This document shows, piece after piece, positions 1 to 5,811 of a stretch of DNA of 6,354 bases (position 1 is its first letter; each line of letters opens with the position of its first letter). Source of the DNA: Chloroflexota bacterium. Lineage in GTDB: Bacteria > Chloroflexota > Anaerolineae > J102. The notes beneath the pieces were generated by a model, which was given only the letters and a program-made list of their open reading frames with translations, did no database searches and had not been told where the DNA came from. The position numbers and the translations under genes are program-made. Where the stretch lies: assembly GCA_003353825.1 (NCBI GenBank), contig PIVW01000349.1, positions 1 through 6,354 of the forward strand, in the 5' to 3' direction.

Positions 1-417
1 GTACCGGTCAACCCTGAGAACGACAAACCCTGGCCCCTGAAGCTGGGCGTTTTCTACAAAACCGGTGACCTGGAAATAGCGATGGAGGTCGGTGCTCAAG
101 ATGCCGGTCTCGCCTGGACTGGCGAATGGGAGCCCAAGACCATGAAGGTCCCATTGCAGATCAGCCACGGAATCGTCGAAGCAGAACGCGCCCTGATGTG
201 CCAGGATTGCCACGTGCCTAATGGGCGCATGGACTTTGCCGCCCTCGGCTACGATGCCGAACGCATACAAATCCTCGAATCACTTTCCAGCGCCGACACA
301 GGCGAAGGCCAGATGCTGCAGGTCAGCTTCGAACCCAACGCCAATCCGGCAGCACCTCGATCCACCGATCCCATCGAGGTGGAGAATGGCGTTGATCTGC
401 CGCTTTTTGGCAGTTGA
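1..417 (+). CDS. C-terminal part of a c-type (probably multihaem) cytochrome, 5' end outside window
   Basis: The frame is open from the first base, so the gene begins upstream and the ATG at 82 is internal. The 138 visible residues contain one c-type haem attachment motif, CQDCH, at 199-213. It is preceded by an ISHGIVEAERAL segment and followed by NGRMDFAALGY. This arrangement (ISH, then CxxCH, then a short G-R-[LM]-[DN] loop and a LGY segment) is what I recall from the last haem site of membrane-anchored multihaem cytochromes. Such proteins carry electrons on the outer face of the cytoplasmic membrane. The number of haems, the partner and the exact family cannot be seen. The frame ends at a TGA (415-417), yet the same frame continues with a transmembrane helix to a TAG at 511-513 (next entry), so the natural product was probably 32 residues longer. 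Confidence is high for a haem protein and low for any specific enzyme. Confidence 0.72.
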   Translation, partial: VPVNPENDKPWPLKLGVFYKTGDLEIAMEVGAQDAGLAWTGEWEPKTMKVPLQISHGIVEAERALMCQDCHVPNGRMDFAALGYDAERIQILESLSSADTGEGQMLQVSFEPNANPAAPRSTDPIEVENGVDLPLFGS

Positions 418-513
418 TCTCTGTTCGGCGCCTTACTGATCGTCCTCATCATTGCCATCGTCGTAATCTGGGCACTCATGCGCCAGCGTCAGAAACTGGC
501 GTCTGCAAGTTAG
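418..513 (+). pseudogene. In-frame membrane anchor cut off from the cytochrome by a TGA codon
   Basis: Read in exactly the cytochrome frame, the codons after the TGA at 415-417 encode SLFGALLIVLIIAIVVIWAL followed by MRQRQKLASAS and a TAG stop (511-513). This is an ideal single transmembrane helix of about 19 residues with an Arg/Lys-rich cytoplasmic tail, as expected at the C-terminus of a tail-anchored extracytoplasmic cytochrome. There is no plausible start codon or ribosome binding site of its own. The simplest reading is that TGA replaced a TGG Trp codon (giving LFGSW-SLFG), by nonsense mutation or by a base-call error. True readthrough is possible but unproven. The visible treS and subtilase genes use TGG for Trp and end in TGA, so TGA is a normal stop here. 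Confidence 0.7.
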
Positions 514-549
514 CGATCGTTCTCAGATCAGACAATAACACAAGAATAG

Positions 550-584
550 AAACACCCTCGGCGCTAGATCACCGAGGGTGTTTT
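550..584 (+). terminator. Strong intrinsic terminator, possibly bidirectional
   Basis: AACACCCTCGG at 551-561 pairs perfectly with CCGAGGGTGTT at 572-582, with a 10-nt loop. An extra A-T pair (550/583) extends the stem, and the plus strand runs into TTTT (581-584). It lies 37 nt after the distal stop of the cytochrome frame and 70 nt beyond the stop of the convergent yciH-like gene. Read on the minus strand the hairpin is followed by TCTATTCTTG, a weaker T-rich tail, so it may serve both genes. Confidence 0.88.
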
Positions 585-603
585 ACTAATGAAGTTTCGC
601 CAC

Positions 604-622
604 ACGCAGTTTTGCCCTGCGT
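604..622. other. Small hairpin between convergent genes
   Basis: ACGCAG (604-609) and CTGCGT (617-622) form a 6-bp inverted repeat with a 7-nt loop, 33 nt past the yciH-like stop codon. There is no T-run on either side, so it is not a convincing terminator. It may stabilise the 3' end of the minus-strand transcript, or it may be chance. Confidence 0.3.
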
Positions 623-654
623 CAAGGCATTTCTCAACGCGGCAATACGTTTTC

Positions 655-990
655 CTATCCCCCCGCCTTCTTCGCCTGATACCCCATCTCTTTCAATAGA
701 ACCAGAATACGGTCGCGATGGTCCCCTTGAATTTCGATGTTGCCATCCTTGACGGATCCACCGGTCCCTAGTTTTCCCTTCAGCGTTTTGCACAACTTCT
801 TTTTGCCGTCGGGATGGCTCTGGATGCCTTTGATCACGGAGACCGACTTGCCCCGACGTCCTTTTCGATCAAGAAAAACACGTACCTGCTCGTTCTTCTT
901 TTTGGATGGCTGGGGCTGCGCTTTACGTTTGGGTTCAGGTTCCCAGTTGGGATCCGTTGAGTAGACGAGTCGAGTGTTCTTGGAAGGCAT
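655..990 (-). CDS. yciH: YciH/SUI1-family translation initiation factor (bacterial eIF1 homologue)
   Basis: This is a 111-residue protein of the usual size for stand-alone bacterial SUI1 proteins. The N-terminus LVYSTDPN matches the YciH-type start LVYST. A basic, disordered stretch follows (about residues 20-34). The SUI1 fold spans about residues 36-107: [20 protein letters not shown], then the hallmark [20 protein letters not shown] (about 74-93), and a C-terminal helix ending KKAGG, like E. coli YciH. In archaea and eukaryotes the homologue acts on the small ribosomal subunit in start-codon selection. The bacterial protein binds 30S subunits and influences initiation fidelity, probably under stress. 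The start ATG (988-990) has an AAGGGG Shine-Dalgarno 7 nt upstream, and the stop is TAG. It lies downstream of treS on the same strand, but a 177-bp gap with repeats makes a shared operon doubtful. The hairpin at 550-584 probably ends its transcript. Confidence 0.93.
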   Translation of the reverse strand: MPSKNTRLVYSTDPNWEPEPKRKAQPQPSKKKNEQVRVFLDRKGRRGKSVSVIKGIQSHPDGKKKLCKTLKGKLGTGGSVKDGNIEIQGDHRDRILVLLKEMGYQAKKAGG

Positions 991-997
991 GGGAGGG

Positions 998-1003
998 CCC
1001 CTT
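998..1003 (-). promoter_or_regulatory. Ribosome binding site of the yciH-like gene
   Basis: The minus strand reads AAGGGG followed by 7 nt (GCCCTCCC region) and then ATG at 990-988. Spacing and sequence are normal and fix this start. Confidence 0.7.
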
Positions 1004-1057
1004 AAAGATTGTTGGGTTGCTTGAACCGAATATGTAGGTTTGGCAGTGAGAAAGGCA

Positions 1058-1127
1058 CGTCGTTCGTGGTTCGTGATGCGTGATAGTAGTCAGTTTGGCG
1101 GTCTTCGGCGTCTGACCTCTGATCTCC
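1058..1127. repeat. Degenerate 7-bp tandem repeats downstream of treS
   Basis: Two tracts are visible. Tract one (1058-1085) is CGTCGTT / CGTGGTT / CGTGATG / CGTGATA. Tract two (1100-1127) is GGTCTTC / GGCGTCT / GACCTCT / GATCTCC. Each tract is four consecutive 7-bp units with related sequence. They resemble the short tandemly repeated heptamers described from cyanobacteria and seen in intergenic DNA of other large bacterial genomes. This is the main content of the 177-bp gap between treS and the yciH-like gene. No promoter stood out there. Confidence 0.6.
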
Positions 1128-1167
1128 GGTTTACATTCATCACTCACAATGACAGTAGAAAGATCGC

Positions 1168-2796
1168 TCAAAGCAATCGTTGCCGGTCGAATTCGATTTT
1201 CAACCAGCGGTATCCGAAAGGCGGGATTGTCATCAACCCCTCATGCCAGGTAACATCGGCAAGCAGGTCCCACGAGGTGGGAGCACGCAATTTGACACCG
1301 CGCTGGCTGAGATTGTGTAGGCAGAGGATCGTTTCTTTGTTGTAAGTACGTTCGAACGCCAATAAGCCGCGATCAGGATGATCCAAGAAATTGAGATCGC
1401 CCAAAGCCAGGGCCGGCTGCTCTTTGTAGATAGCGATCAGCTTATGCATCCGGTAGATCAGAGAGGTGGGATTCGCCAGCTGGTCGGCTACATTGACACG
1501 TTGGTAGCCATAGATTGGGTCATCGATGGCTGGAGTATAGGTGATGGCCGCTGTCGAGAATCCAGCATTGCGGCCATTGTCCCATTGCATGGGCGTGCGA
1601 ACGCCATTACGATCGTGTAGCTGGATGTTATCACCCATGCCGATCTCATCGCCATAGTAGATGATGGGGCTACCGGGCAGAGTGAAGAGTAGTGAATTGA
1701 GCAACTCGATTTTGTGGCGGTCATTGTCTACAAGGGGCGCCAGACGGCGGCGAATACCAAGGTTTAGGCGCATTCTCGGATCAGGCGCATACCGTTTCCA
1801 CATCCACTGGCGCTCCTCTTCAGTCACCATCTCCAACGTCAATTCGTCATGGTTACGTAGAAAAGTGCACCATTGGGTATCGGCCGGGATCTCGGGCGTG
1901 CGCTTCATAATCTCAACCACTGGGGTTCGGTCACCACGTTTAAGCGCCATGTAGAGCCTTGGCATGACCGGGAAATGGAAACCCATATGAAATTCATCAC
2001 CTGGTACCGATGGATCATCAGCGTCGCCACCGAAATACGGGCGCACATCTTCAGGCCACTGATTGGCTTCACATAACAAAATAGCATCAGGGTACTCCTC
2101 GTCCATCATCGCACGAAAGCGCTTTAGGTAGTCGTGCGTTTCCGGCAAGTTTTCACAGTTGGTGCCTTCTCGCTCGATCAAATAGGGGACGGCGTCGGCG
2201 CGAAACCCATCCAAGCCCAGGTCCATCCAAAAGCGGGCGATGTTGAACATCTCTTCCTGCACGGCGGGATTATCGAAGTTGAGATCAGGCTGTTGGCTGT
2301 AAAAGCGATGCCAGAAGTACTGGGCCCTTTCTTCATCCCAGGTCCAATTCGAAGATTCGGTATCGAGAAAGATGATGCGAGCGTCCGCGTATTTATCGGC
2401 GGTGTCGCTCCACACATAATAGTCAGTGTATGGCGCTTCGCGACGACGTGAGGCCTGAAACCAGGGATGCTGGTCGGAAGTATGGTTCGTCACCAGGTCG
2501 GTGACGACTCGTAAGCCGCGTGCATGCGCCGCCTCGATCAGGGCCTTGAAATCTTTGAGACTGCCATAGTCTGCATGGACACCATAATAGTCGGCGATGT
2601 CGTAGCCATCATCCACAAGGGGCGAGGGGTAAGTAGGTAACAGCCAGATACAGCCCACACCCAAATCGGCGAGATAGTCCATGCGTTCGATCACGCCTTT
2701 GAGATCGCCATGCCCATCTCCATCACTATCTTTGAATGCGCGTACGTAGAGTTCGTAAAAAACCGCGGTTTGGTACCAGAGCTTGCGTCGTTTCAC
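1168..2796 (-). CDS. treS: Trehalose synthase (maltose alpha-D-glucosyltransferase), GH13 family
   Basis: This cytoplasmic enzyme interconverts maltose and trehalose by intramolecular transglucosylation (EC 5.4.99.16). The 542 residues match TreS nearly end to end. They start with [17 protein letters not shown] and [12 protein letters not shown], then show the GH13 regions: DLVTNH (about residue 100), [10 protein letters not shown] with the nucleophile D201, [11 protein letters not shown] with the acid/base E243, and [13 protein letters not shown] with the transition-state stabiliser D317. The TreS signatures [25 protein letters not shown] and [11 protein letters not shown] are all present, followed by a short beta-sandwich C domain ending [11 protein letters not shown]. 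The length fits a stand-alone synthase with no fused maltokinase domain, and no maltokinase or glgE is visible nearby. The GTG at 2796-2794 is chosen as the start because an AGGAGGG ribosome binding site sits 7 nt upstream. A longer ATG start at 2871 would translate the 7-bp repeat tract as [10 protein letters not shown] and is unlikely. The stop is TGA. All catalytic residues are intact. Its neighbours do not suggest a sugar operon. Confidence 0.95.
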   Translation of the reverse strand: MKRRKLWYQTAVFYELYVRAFKDSDGDGHGDLKGVIERMDYLADLGVGCIWLLPTYPSPLVDDGYDIADYYGVHADYGSLKDFKALIEAAHARGLRVVTDLVTNHTSDQHPWFQASRRREAPYTDYYVWSDTADKYADARIIFLDTESSNWTWDEERAQYFWHRFYSQQPDLNFDNPAVQEEMFNIARFWMDLGLDGFRADAVPYLIEREGTNCENLPETHDYLKRFRAMMDEEYPDAILLCEANQWPEDVRPYFGGDADDPSVPGDEFHMGFHFPVMPRLYMALKRGDRTPVVEIMKRTPEIPADTQWCTFLRNHDELTLEMVTEEERQWMWKRYAPDPRMRLNLGIRRRLAPLVDNDRHKIELLNSLLFTLPGSPIIYYGDEIGMGDNIQLHDRNGVRTPMQWDNGRNAGFSTAAITYTPAIDDPIYGYQRVNVADQLANPTSLIYRMHKLIAIYKEQPALALGDLNFLDHPDRGLLAFERTYNKETILCLHNLSQRGVKLRAPTSWDLLADVTWHEGLMTIPPFGYRWLKIEFDRQRLL

Positions 2797-2803
2797 AGTG
2801 ATG

Positions 2804-2810
2804 CCCTCCT
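2804..2810 (-). promoter_or_regulatory. Ribosome binding site that fixes the GTG start of treS
   Basis: The minus strand reads AGGAGGG, then 7 nt (CATCACT), then GTG. This is a near-perfect Shine-Dalgarno. The upstream alternatives (ATG at 2871, and ATG 21 nt before the GTG) have no comparable site. Confidence 0.85.
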
Positions 2811-2849
2811 GGAGCATGAACAGATAGTCTTCACCCGAATCGAAAATAA

Positions 2850-2877
2850 AAAGGCGAAAGGCGAAGTGCAAAAGGCA
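2850..2877. repeat. 7-bp tandem repeat tract upstream of treS
   Basis: Four consecutive heptamers, AAAGGCG / AAAGGCG / AAGTGCA / AAAGGCA, lie in the treS leader, 54 nt before its start codon. The unit differs from the heptamers downstream of treS, but the period is the same. Confidence 0.65.
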
Positions 2878-2894
2878 AATGTACCCTCCGTCTC

Positions 2895-2937
2895 GAAAAT
2901 AGTTCCATATGGGACTGCCAGTCCTTCTACTATTTTC
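2895..2937. promoter_or_regulatory. Nested inverted repeats upstream of treS, possible operator or leader hairpin
   Basis: An outer 9-bp perfect inverted repeat, GAAAATAGT (2895-2903) and ACTATTTTC (2929-2937), encloses a second repeat, GGACT (2912-2916) and AGTCC (2920-2924). Overlapping both is a near-palindrome, AGTTCCATATGGGACT (2901-2916), with 7 of 8 base pairs symmetric around CCATATGG. The centre lies about 120 nt upstream of the treS start and about 250 nt upstream of the subtilase start. This suits a regulator-binding site or an RNA structure in the treS leader. No T-run follows on the minus strand, so it is not a simple terminator. Confidence 0.5.
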
Positions 2938-2965
2938 ATCGTTTGTGGTGAGCTAACAATCGTGT

Positions 2966-2974
2966 TGACTGTCA
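2966..2974. promoter_or_regulatory. Short palindrome overlapping a -35-like box
   Basis: TGACTGTCA is a perfect 4+1+4 palindrome. It overlaps TTGACT (2965-2970), which resembles a plus-strand -35 box. The matching -10 position (17-bp spacing, TAGCCA) is poor, so a promoter is not claimed with confidence. Confidence 0.25.
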
Positions 2975-3053
2975 GAAAAGTGTAGCATAGCCATTAAGTA
3001 GGGTACAATCGGGAGCACATGGCATCAATCAACATCATCTGGCAAAAATACAG

Positions 3054-3118
3054 GTCCTCTCAGCAAGCGAGGACGCACACTTTTTGTTCGTCCTGCATGA
3101 GGGGCCAAGCCCAGCCCC
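3054..3118 (+). promoter_or_regulatory. Hairpin-rich leader region upstream of the subtilase gene
   Basis: GTCCTC (3054-3059) pairs with GAGGAC (3069-3074). Part of that right arm, AGGACG (3070-3075), can instead pair with CGTCCT (3089-3094), so the two stems exclude one another. A third hairpin, GGGGC (3101-3105) and GCCCC (3114-3118), follows. This could be a structured 5' leader or a set of operator-like repeats. If transcription starts near the AT-rich box at 3133-3138, the region is upstream DNA and not RNA. Confidence 0.3.
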
Positions 3119-3132
3119 AGATATTGTGAAAC

Positions 3133-3138
3133 TATTAT
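3133..3138 (+). promoter_or_regulatory. Possible -10 box of the subtilase gene
   Basis: TATTAT lies in an AT-rich stretch 27 nt before the GTG start and would give a very short leader. The -35 position (near 3110-3116) is GC-rich and poor, so this is weak. Confidence 0.2.
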
Positions 3139-3154
3139 AGATTACCCCTGAATT

Positions 3155-3160
3155 GGGAGG
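3155..3160 (+). promoter_or_regulatory. Ribosome binding site of the subtilase gene
   Basis: GGGAGG lies 5 nt before the GTG at 3166. It supports GTG initiation directly ahead of a hydrophobic signal sequence. Confidence 0.75.
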
Positions 3161-3165
3161 TTAGT

Positions 3166-5808
3166 GTGATACAAAGTCCGATTCGATTCCTTCTGCCGAT
3201 CCTTGTTGGAACGTTAGGATTGCTAACAGGTAGTACCGTTGTCATGGCCGGGCTAGCCCATGACGATCCTACTGCAACACTACGTTTGATGCCCTCTGCC
3301 TATTCCACGACTCCGAACTACGTCCCCGGCCGCTTGCTAATCAAGTACAGTGATGCTGCCAGCGCACAGAGAATCACACGGCAAACGCATCCAGATGTGA
3401 GGTACGAAAGAATGATACCTGGCATCGATGTGGCTGTGGTGAGCGTCATACCAGGCACCGAATTGGAAACGGCTGCCAAACTAAATGCCTTTCCTGGTGT
3501 GGCCTATGCCGAACCTGATTACTTGCTGTATGCCATCGGCAGTGAGGCCACGACGCCTAACGATACTTTCTATGGCTCGTTTCAGTGGCAACTGCCTCAC
3601 ATCAATGCCGACAATGCCTGGGACACCACCAGCGGGCGTAATTCGATCACCATAGCCGTGATCGACACCGGCGTCGACCTAACGCATCCCGATTTGGCAA
3701 GCAAAATCGTCAATGGTCGCGACTTTATCAACAACGACAACAGTGCCAACGACGACGGCGGCCATGGCACACATGTCGCCAGCATCGCTGCCGCTGCCAC
3801 CAACAATGGAAGAGGCGTAGCGGGTGTCTCCTGGGGCGCCAGGATCATGCCGGTTAAAGTGCTCGAAGCTACGGGTTCGGGCCCCACCAGTGTCATTGCC
3901 GATGGCATACGTTGGGCGGCCGACCAAGGGGCTGAAGTTCTCAACCTTAGCTTGGGTGGTCCAGGTAGGTCTGGAACCTTAGAAGATGCCGTGAATTACG
4001 CTTACGGCAAAGGATCCCTGCTGATCGCAGCAGCCGGTAATGATTATCAAGAGGGCAATCCAACCTTCTATCCTGCTGCTTACGACCATGTGTTGGCCGT
4101 TGCCGCCACCAACGATAGCGATGGACATGCCCGCTATTCAAACAGTGGTTTTTACGTGGATGTTGCAGCACCGGGAGGCGATCCCGACGGCTCATCTGAT
4201 GATGACAAGAGGCATTGGATCGTCGGCGCCTATTGGCGCGGCGCCGGCTTTGGTGACTATGCTTTGCTGGCCGGTACCAGCCAGGCAGCGCCGCACGTCT
4301 CAGGCCTGGCAGCCCTGGTACTCTCCATGAACGATTCGCTGACAGCGGACGACATCGAGAACATCCTTACCAGCACAGCGGTCGATGTTCAGACTCCTGG
4401 TTGGGATGAGTTTTCCGGCCATGGGCGGATTGACGCGGCCGCAGCCGTAGCCGTCGCCCAACCCACTGCCACGCCAACACCGACGTTCACAGCCACTGCC
4501 ACGCACACGCACACGCACACTCCCACCGCTACGCATACCCCCACGCGAACACCCACCCCAACCAACACAGCGACGATTACACCAACCTCTACACCGACTT
4601 CTACGCCGACCCCTACCTACACACCCACTCCACAACCGGCCTGTGGAGACCGCATCAATCTGGACGGTGATTCTGCAGTGCAGAATAATCCCGCCATTGC
4701 CATGGATAGTCTCGGAAATGCCATGATCGTGTGGCGCCATGACCATGGCGGCACAACGGAACTCTACTCGTCGTACATGTTCAGACCTGATGTAGTCTGG
4801 AGCGCCAACACCGCTATCACAGATACCATACAATCTTTGCTGGGAGAACCTGCCGTTGCCTTTGGACCTGATAGCAAAGTTGTCGCAGTCTGGCACGATG
4901 GACGAGATGGCGACGCCGACATCTACTACAGCCGCTGGCAAGCGCACGATGGTAGTTGGTCCCCACCCGACCAGGTCAATGACGATAGTCTGGCGCCGGC
5001 CCAACAACACTCCCCTGACGTGACGATAGATTTGCTTGGCAACGTAAACGTCGTTTGGGAGGACAACCGTTTTGGGCAACCTGAGATCTTTTGGAGCACA
5101 CTTGTATCAGGGGCGGACACTTGGACGCCAGGGGAACGTATCCATGCCGACGGTGCCTATACCCAAACCCAAGCGGCCATCGTGGCCGATGCTACGGGCA
5201 ACCTCTTTGCAACCTGGGTGGACAAGAAGGATGGCGAAACCAAGATCATTGCCGCTCGCAAATTGATTGCAGAGTCGGATTGGATGACGGAGATGGTTGC
5301 CGGACCTTATCCTGCAGCAACCGATCTGGCTGATCCCACCATCGCTGTCGATCGGTTTGGCACCCTCTATGTCGTTTGGGCTGATAGCCACATCATAGAA
5401 CGCGGCAGCGATGTCTATTACAGCCGCCGAATTGCCGGCCCCAAAGGCAGTTGGTCTTCAGCGGTCTCCATCAACGACGACGCCGGCGACGCTGATCAAT
5501 ATGCGCCCAGTCTGGCCGTAGCGTCCGATGGCGGCATGGCGGCATGGAGCGACGAGAGGCTGGGCGATCCCAGCATTTACCGCGCCTGGCTCTATGTGGA
5601 AACTGGCACATGGGGCTCAAATAGCATTGTTTACCCTGACAGTGGCGAGACAGCACAAAGCCAACTCCAGGTTGCAATCGACCATGAGAGCAACGCCTTT
5701 GTGGTGTGGACCGGCGAGAACACGCCTGCCACCAGTCCAGATGTCTACTCCTGCTATGTTTCGGCCAATGAACGCTACAGCCTGTACTTGCCGGTTACAT
5801 TGAAATGA
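3166..5808 (+). CDS. Secreted subtilisin-like serine protease (S8) with C-terminal seven-bladed beta-propeller
   Basis: This is an 880-residue exported protease. Residues 1-28 are a signal peptide (RFLLPILVGTLGLL core, likely cleavage after VMA). Residues about 52-123 form an I9-like propeptide (YVPGRLLIKY to FPGVAYAEPDYLLYA), which normally folds the enzyme and is then removed. The S8 domain spans about 133-432. D167 lies in AVIDTGVD, H200 in GGHGTHVAS, N292 in AAAGN (oxyanion hole) and S372 in LAGTSQAAPHVSG, so the enzyme should be active. The residue after the catalytic Ser is Gln where Met is common. Residues 433-491 are a Thr/Pro linker. Residues about 492-868 hold seven repeats of the type P-x-I-A-x-D-x-x-G-N-x-x-x-V-W-x-D, with Trp at 523, 576, 631, 684, 738, 794 and 848, a clear propeller. 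Only two Cys exist, C493 and C863, at the two ends of the propeller. The last ten residues are YSLYLPVTLK. The GTG start is supported by a GGGAGG site. The stop is TGA, abutting a mobile element. The substrate is unknown. The propeller may bind protein or polysaccharide. Confidence 0.94.
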   Translation: MIQSPIRFLLPILVGTLGLLTGSTVVMAGLAHDDPTATLRLMPSAYSTTPNYVPGRLLIKYSDAASAQRITRQTHPDVRYERMIPGIDVAVVSVIPGTELETAAKLNAFPGVAYAEPDYLLYAIGSEATTPNDTFYGSFQWQLPHINADNAWDTTSGRNSITIAVIDTGVDLTHPDLASKIVNGRDFINNDNSANDDGGHGTHVASIAAAATNNGRGVAGVSWGARIMPVKVLEATGSGPTSVIADGIRWAADQGAEVLNLSLGGPGRSGTLEDAVNYAYGKGSLLIAAAGNDYQEGNPTFYPAAYDHVLAVAATNDSDGHARYSNSGFYVDVAAPGGDPDGSSDDDKRHWIVGAYWRGAGFGDYALLAGTSQAAPHVSGLAALVLSMNDSLTADDIENILTSTAVDVQTPGWDEFSGHGRIDAAAAVAVAQPTATPTPTFTATATHTHTHTPTATHTPTRTPTPTNTATITPTSTPTSTPTPTYTPTPQPACGDRINLDGDSAVQNNPAIAMDSLGNAMIVWRHDHGGTTELYSSYMFRPDVVWSANTAITDTIQSLLGEPAVAFGPDSKVVAVWHDGRDGDADIYYSRWQAHDGSWSPPDQVNDDSLAPAQQHSPDVTIDLLGNVNVVWEDNRFGQPEIFWSTLVSGADTWTPGERIHADGAYTQTQAAIVADATGNLFATWVDKKDGETKIIAARKLIAESDWMTEMVAGPYPAATDLADPTIAVDRFGTLYVVWADSHIIERGSDVYYSRRIAGPKGSWSSAVSINDDAGDADQYAPSLAVASDGGMAAWSDERLGDPSIYRAWLYVETGTWGSNSIVYPDSGETAQSQLQVAIDHESNAFVVWTGENTPATSPDVYSCYVSANERYSLYLPVTLK
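4462..4635 (+). repeat. Low-complexity DNA encoding the Thr/Pro(/His) linker
   Basis: About 58 residues made almost only of Thr, Pro, Ala and Ser separate protease and propeller. At 4500-4520 the DNA is a hexamer microsatellite (ACGCAC three times plus a partial unit), which encodes alternating Thr-His (His at 447, 449 and 451). The hexamer length keeps frame whenever a unit is gained or lost. Such linkers are usually extended and often O-glycosylated in secreted proteins. Confidence 0.9.
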
Positions 5809-5811
5809 TAC
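5803..5811 (+). repeat. Left copy of a putative 9-bp target-site duplication
   Basis: AAATGATAC lies directly against the left end of element A. It matches AGATGATAC (6190-6198) at 8 of 9 positions. It contains the last Lys codon and the TGA stop of the subtilase. Confidence 0.55.

Noticed and set aside
415..450. Selenocysteine insertion at the in-frame TGA
   Set aside because: The TGA lies at the edge of a membrane helix with no redox motif, and I see no convincing SECIS-type stem-loop immediately downstream. Loss of a Trp codon is simpler.
414..752. A 112-residue plus-strand open frame spanning the terminator region
   Set aside because: It runs through the terminator hairpin and antisense to the yciH-like gene, has no ribosome binding site and no recognisable protein features.
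2942..2961. TTGTGGTGAGCTAACAATC resembles the E. coli lac operator
   Set aside because: The dyad symmetry is poor (about half the positions), there is no LacI-type gene in view, and the resemblance is probably chance.
2965..2993. Plus-strand promoter with TTGACT as -35
   Set aside because: The -10 at 16-18 bp spacing (TAGCCA and neighbours) matches the consensus badly, so only the palindrome is reported.
3041..3080. Resemblance to a c-di-GMP-I (GEMM) riboswitch: GGCAAA, a hairpin, then GGACGCA
   Set aside because: The spacing between GGCAAA and the hairpin is wrong, the loop is not a clean GNRA tetraloop, and no closing P1 helix or P3 receptor is visible. The match is to short strings only.
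4300..5079. A 259-residue open frame on the minus strand
   Set aside because: It lies wholly antisense to the subtilase. Its Gly/Arg/Cys-rich middle is just the complement of the Thr/Pro linker, and it matches no fold I know. The plus-strand protein is unambiguous.
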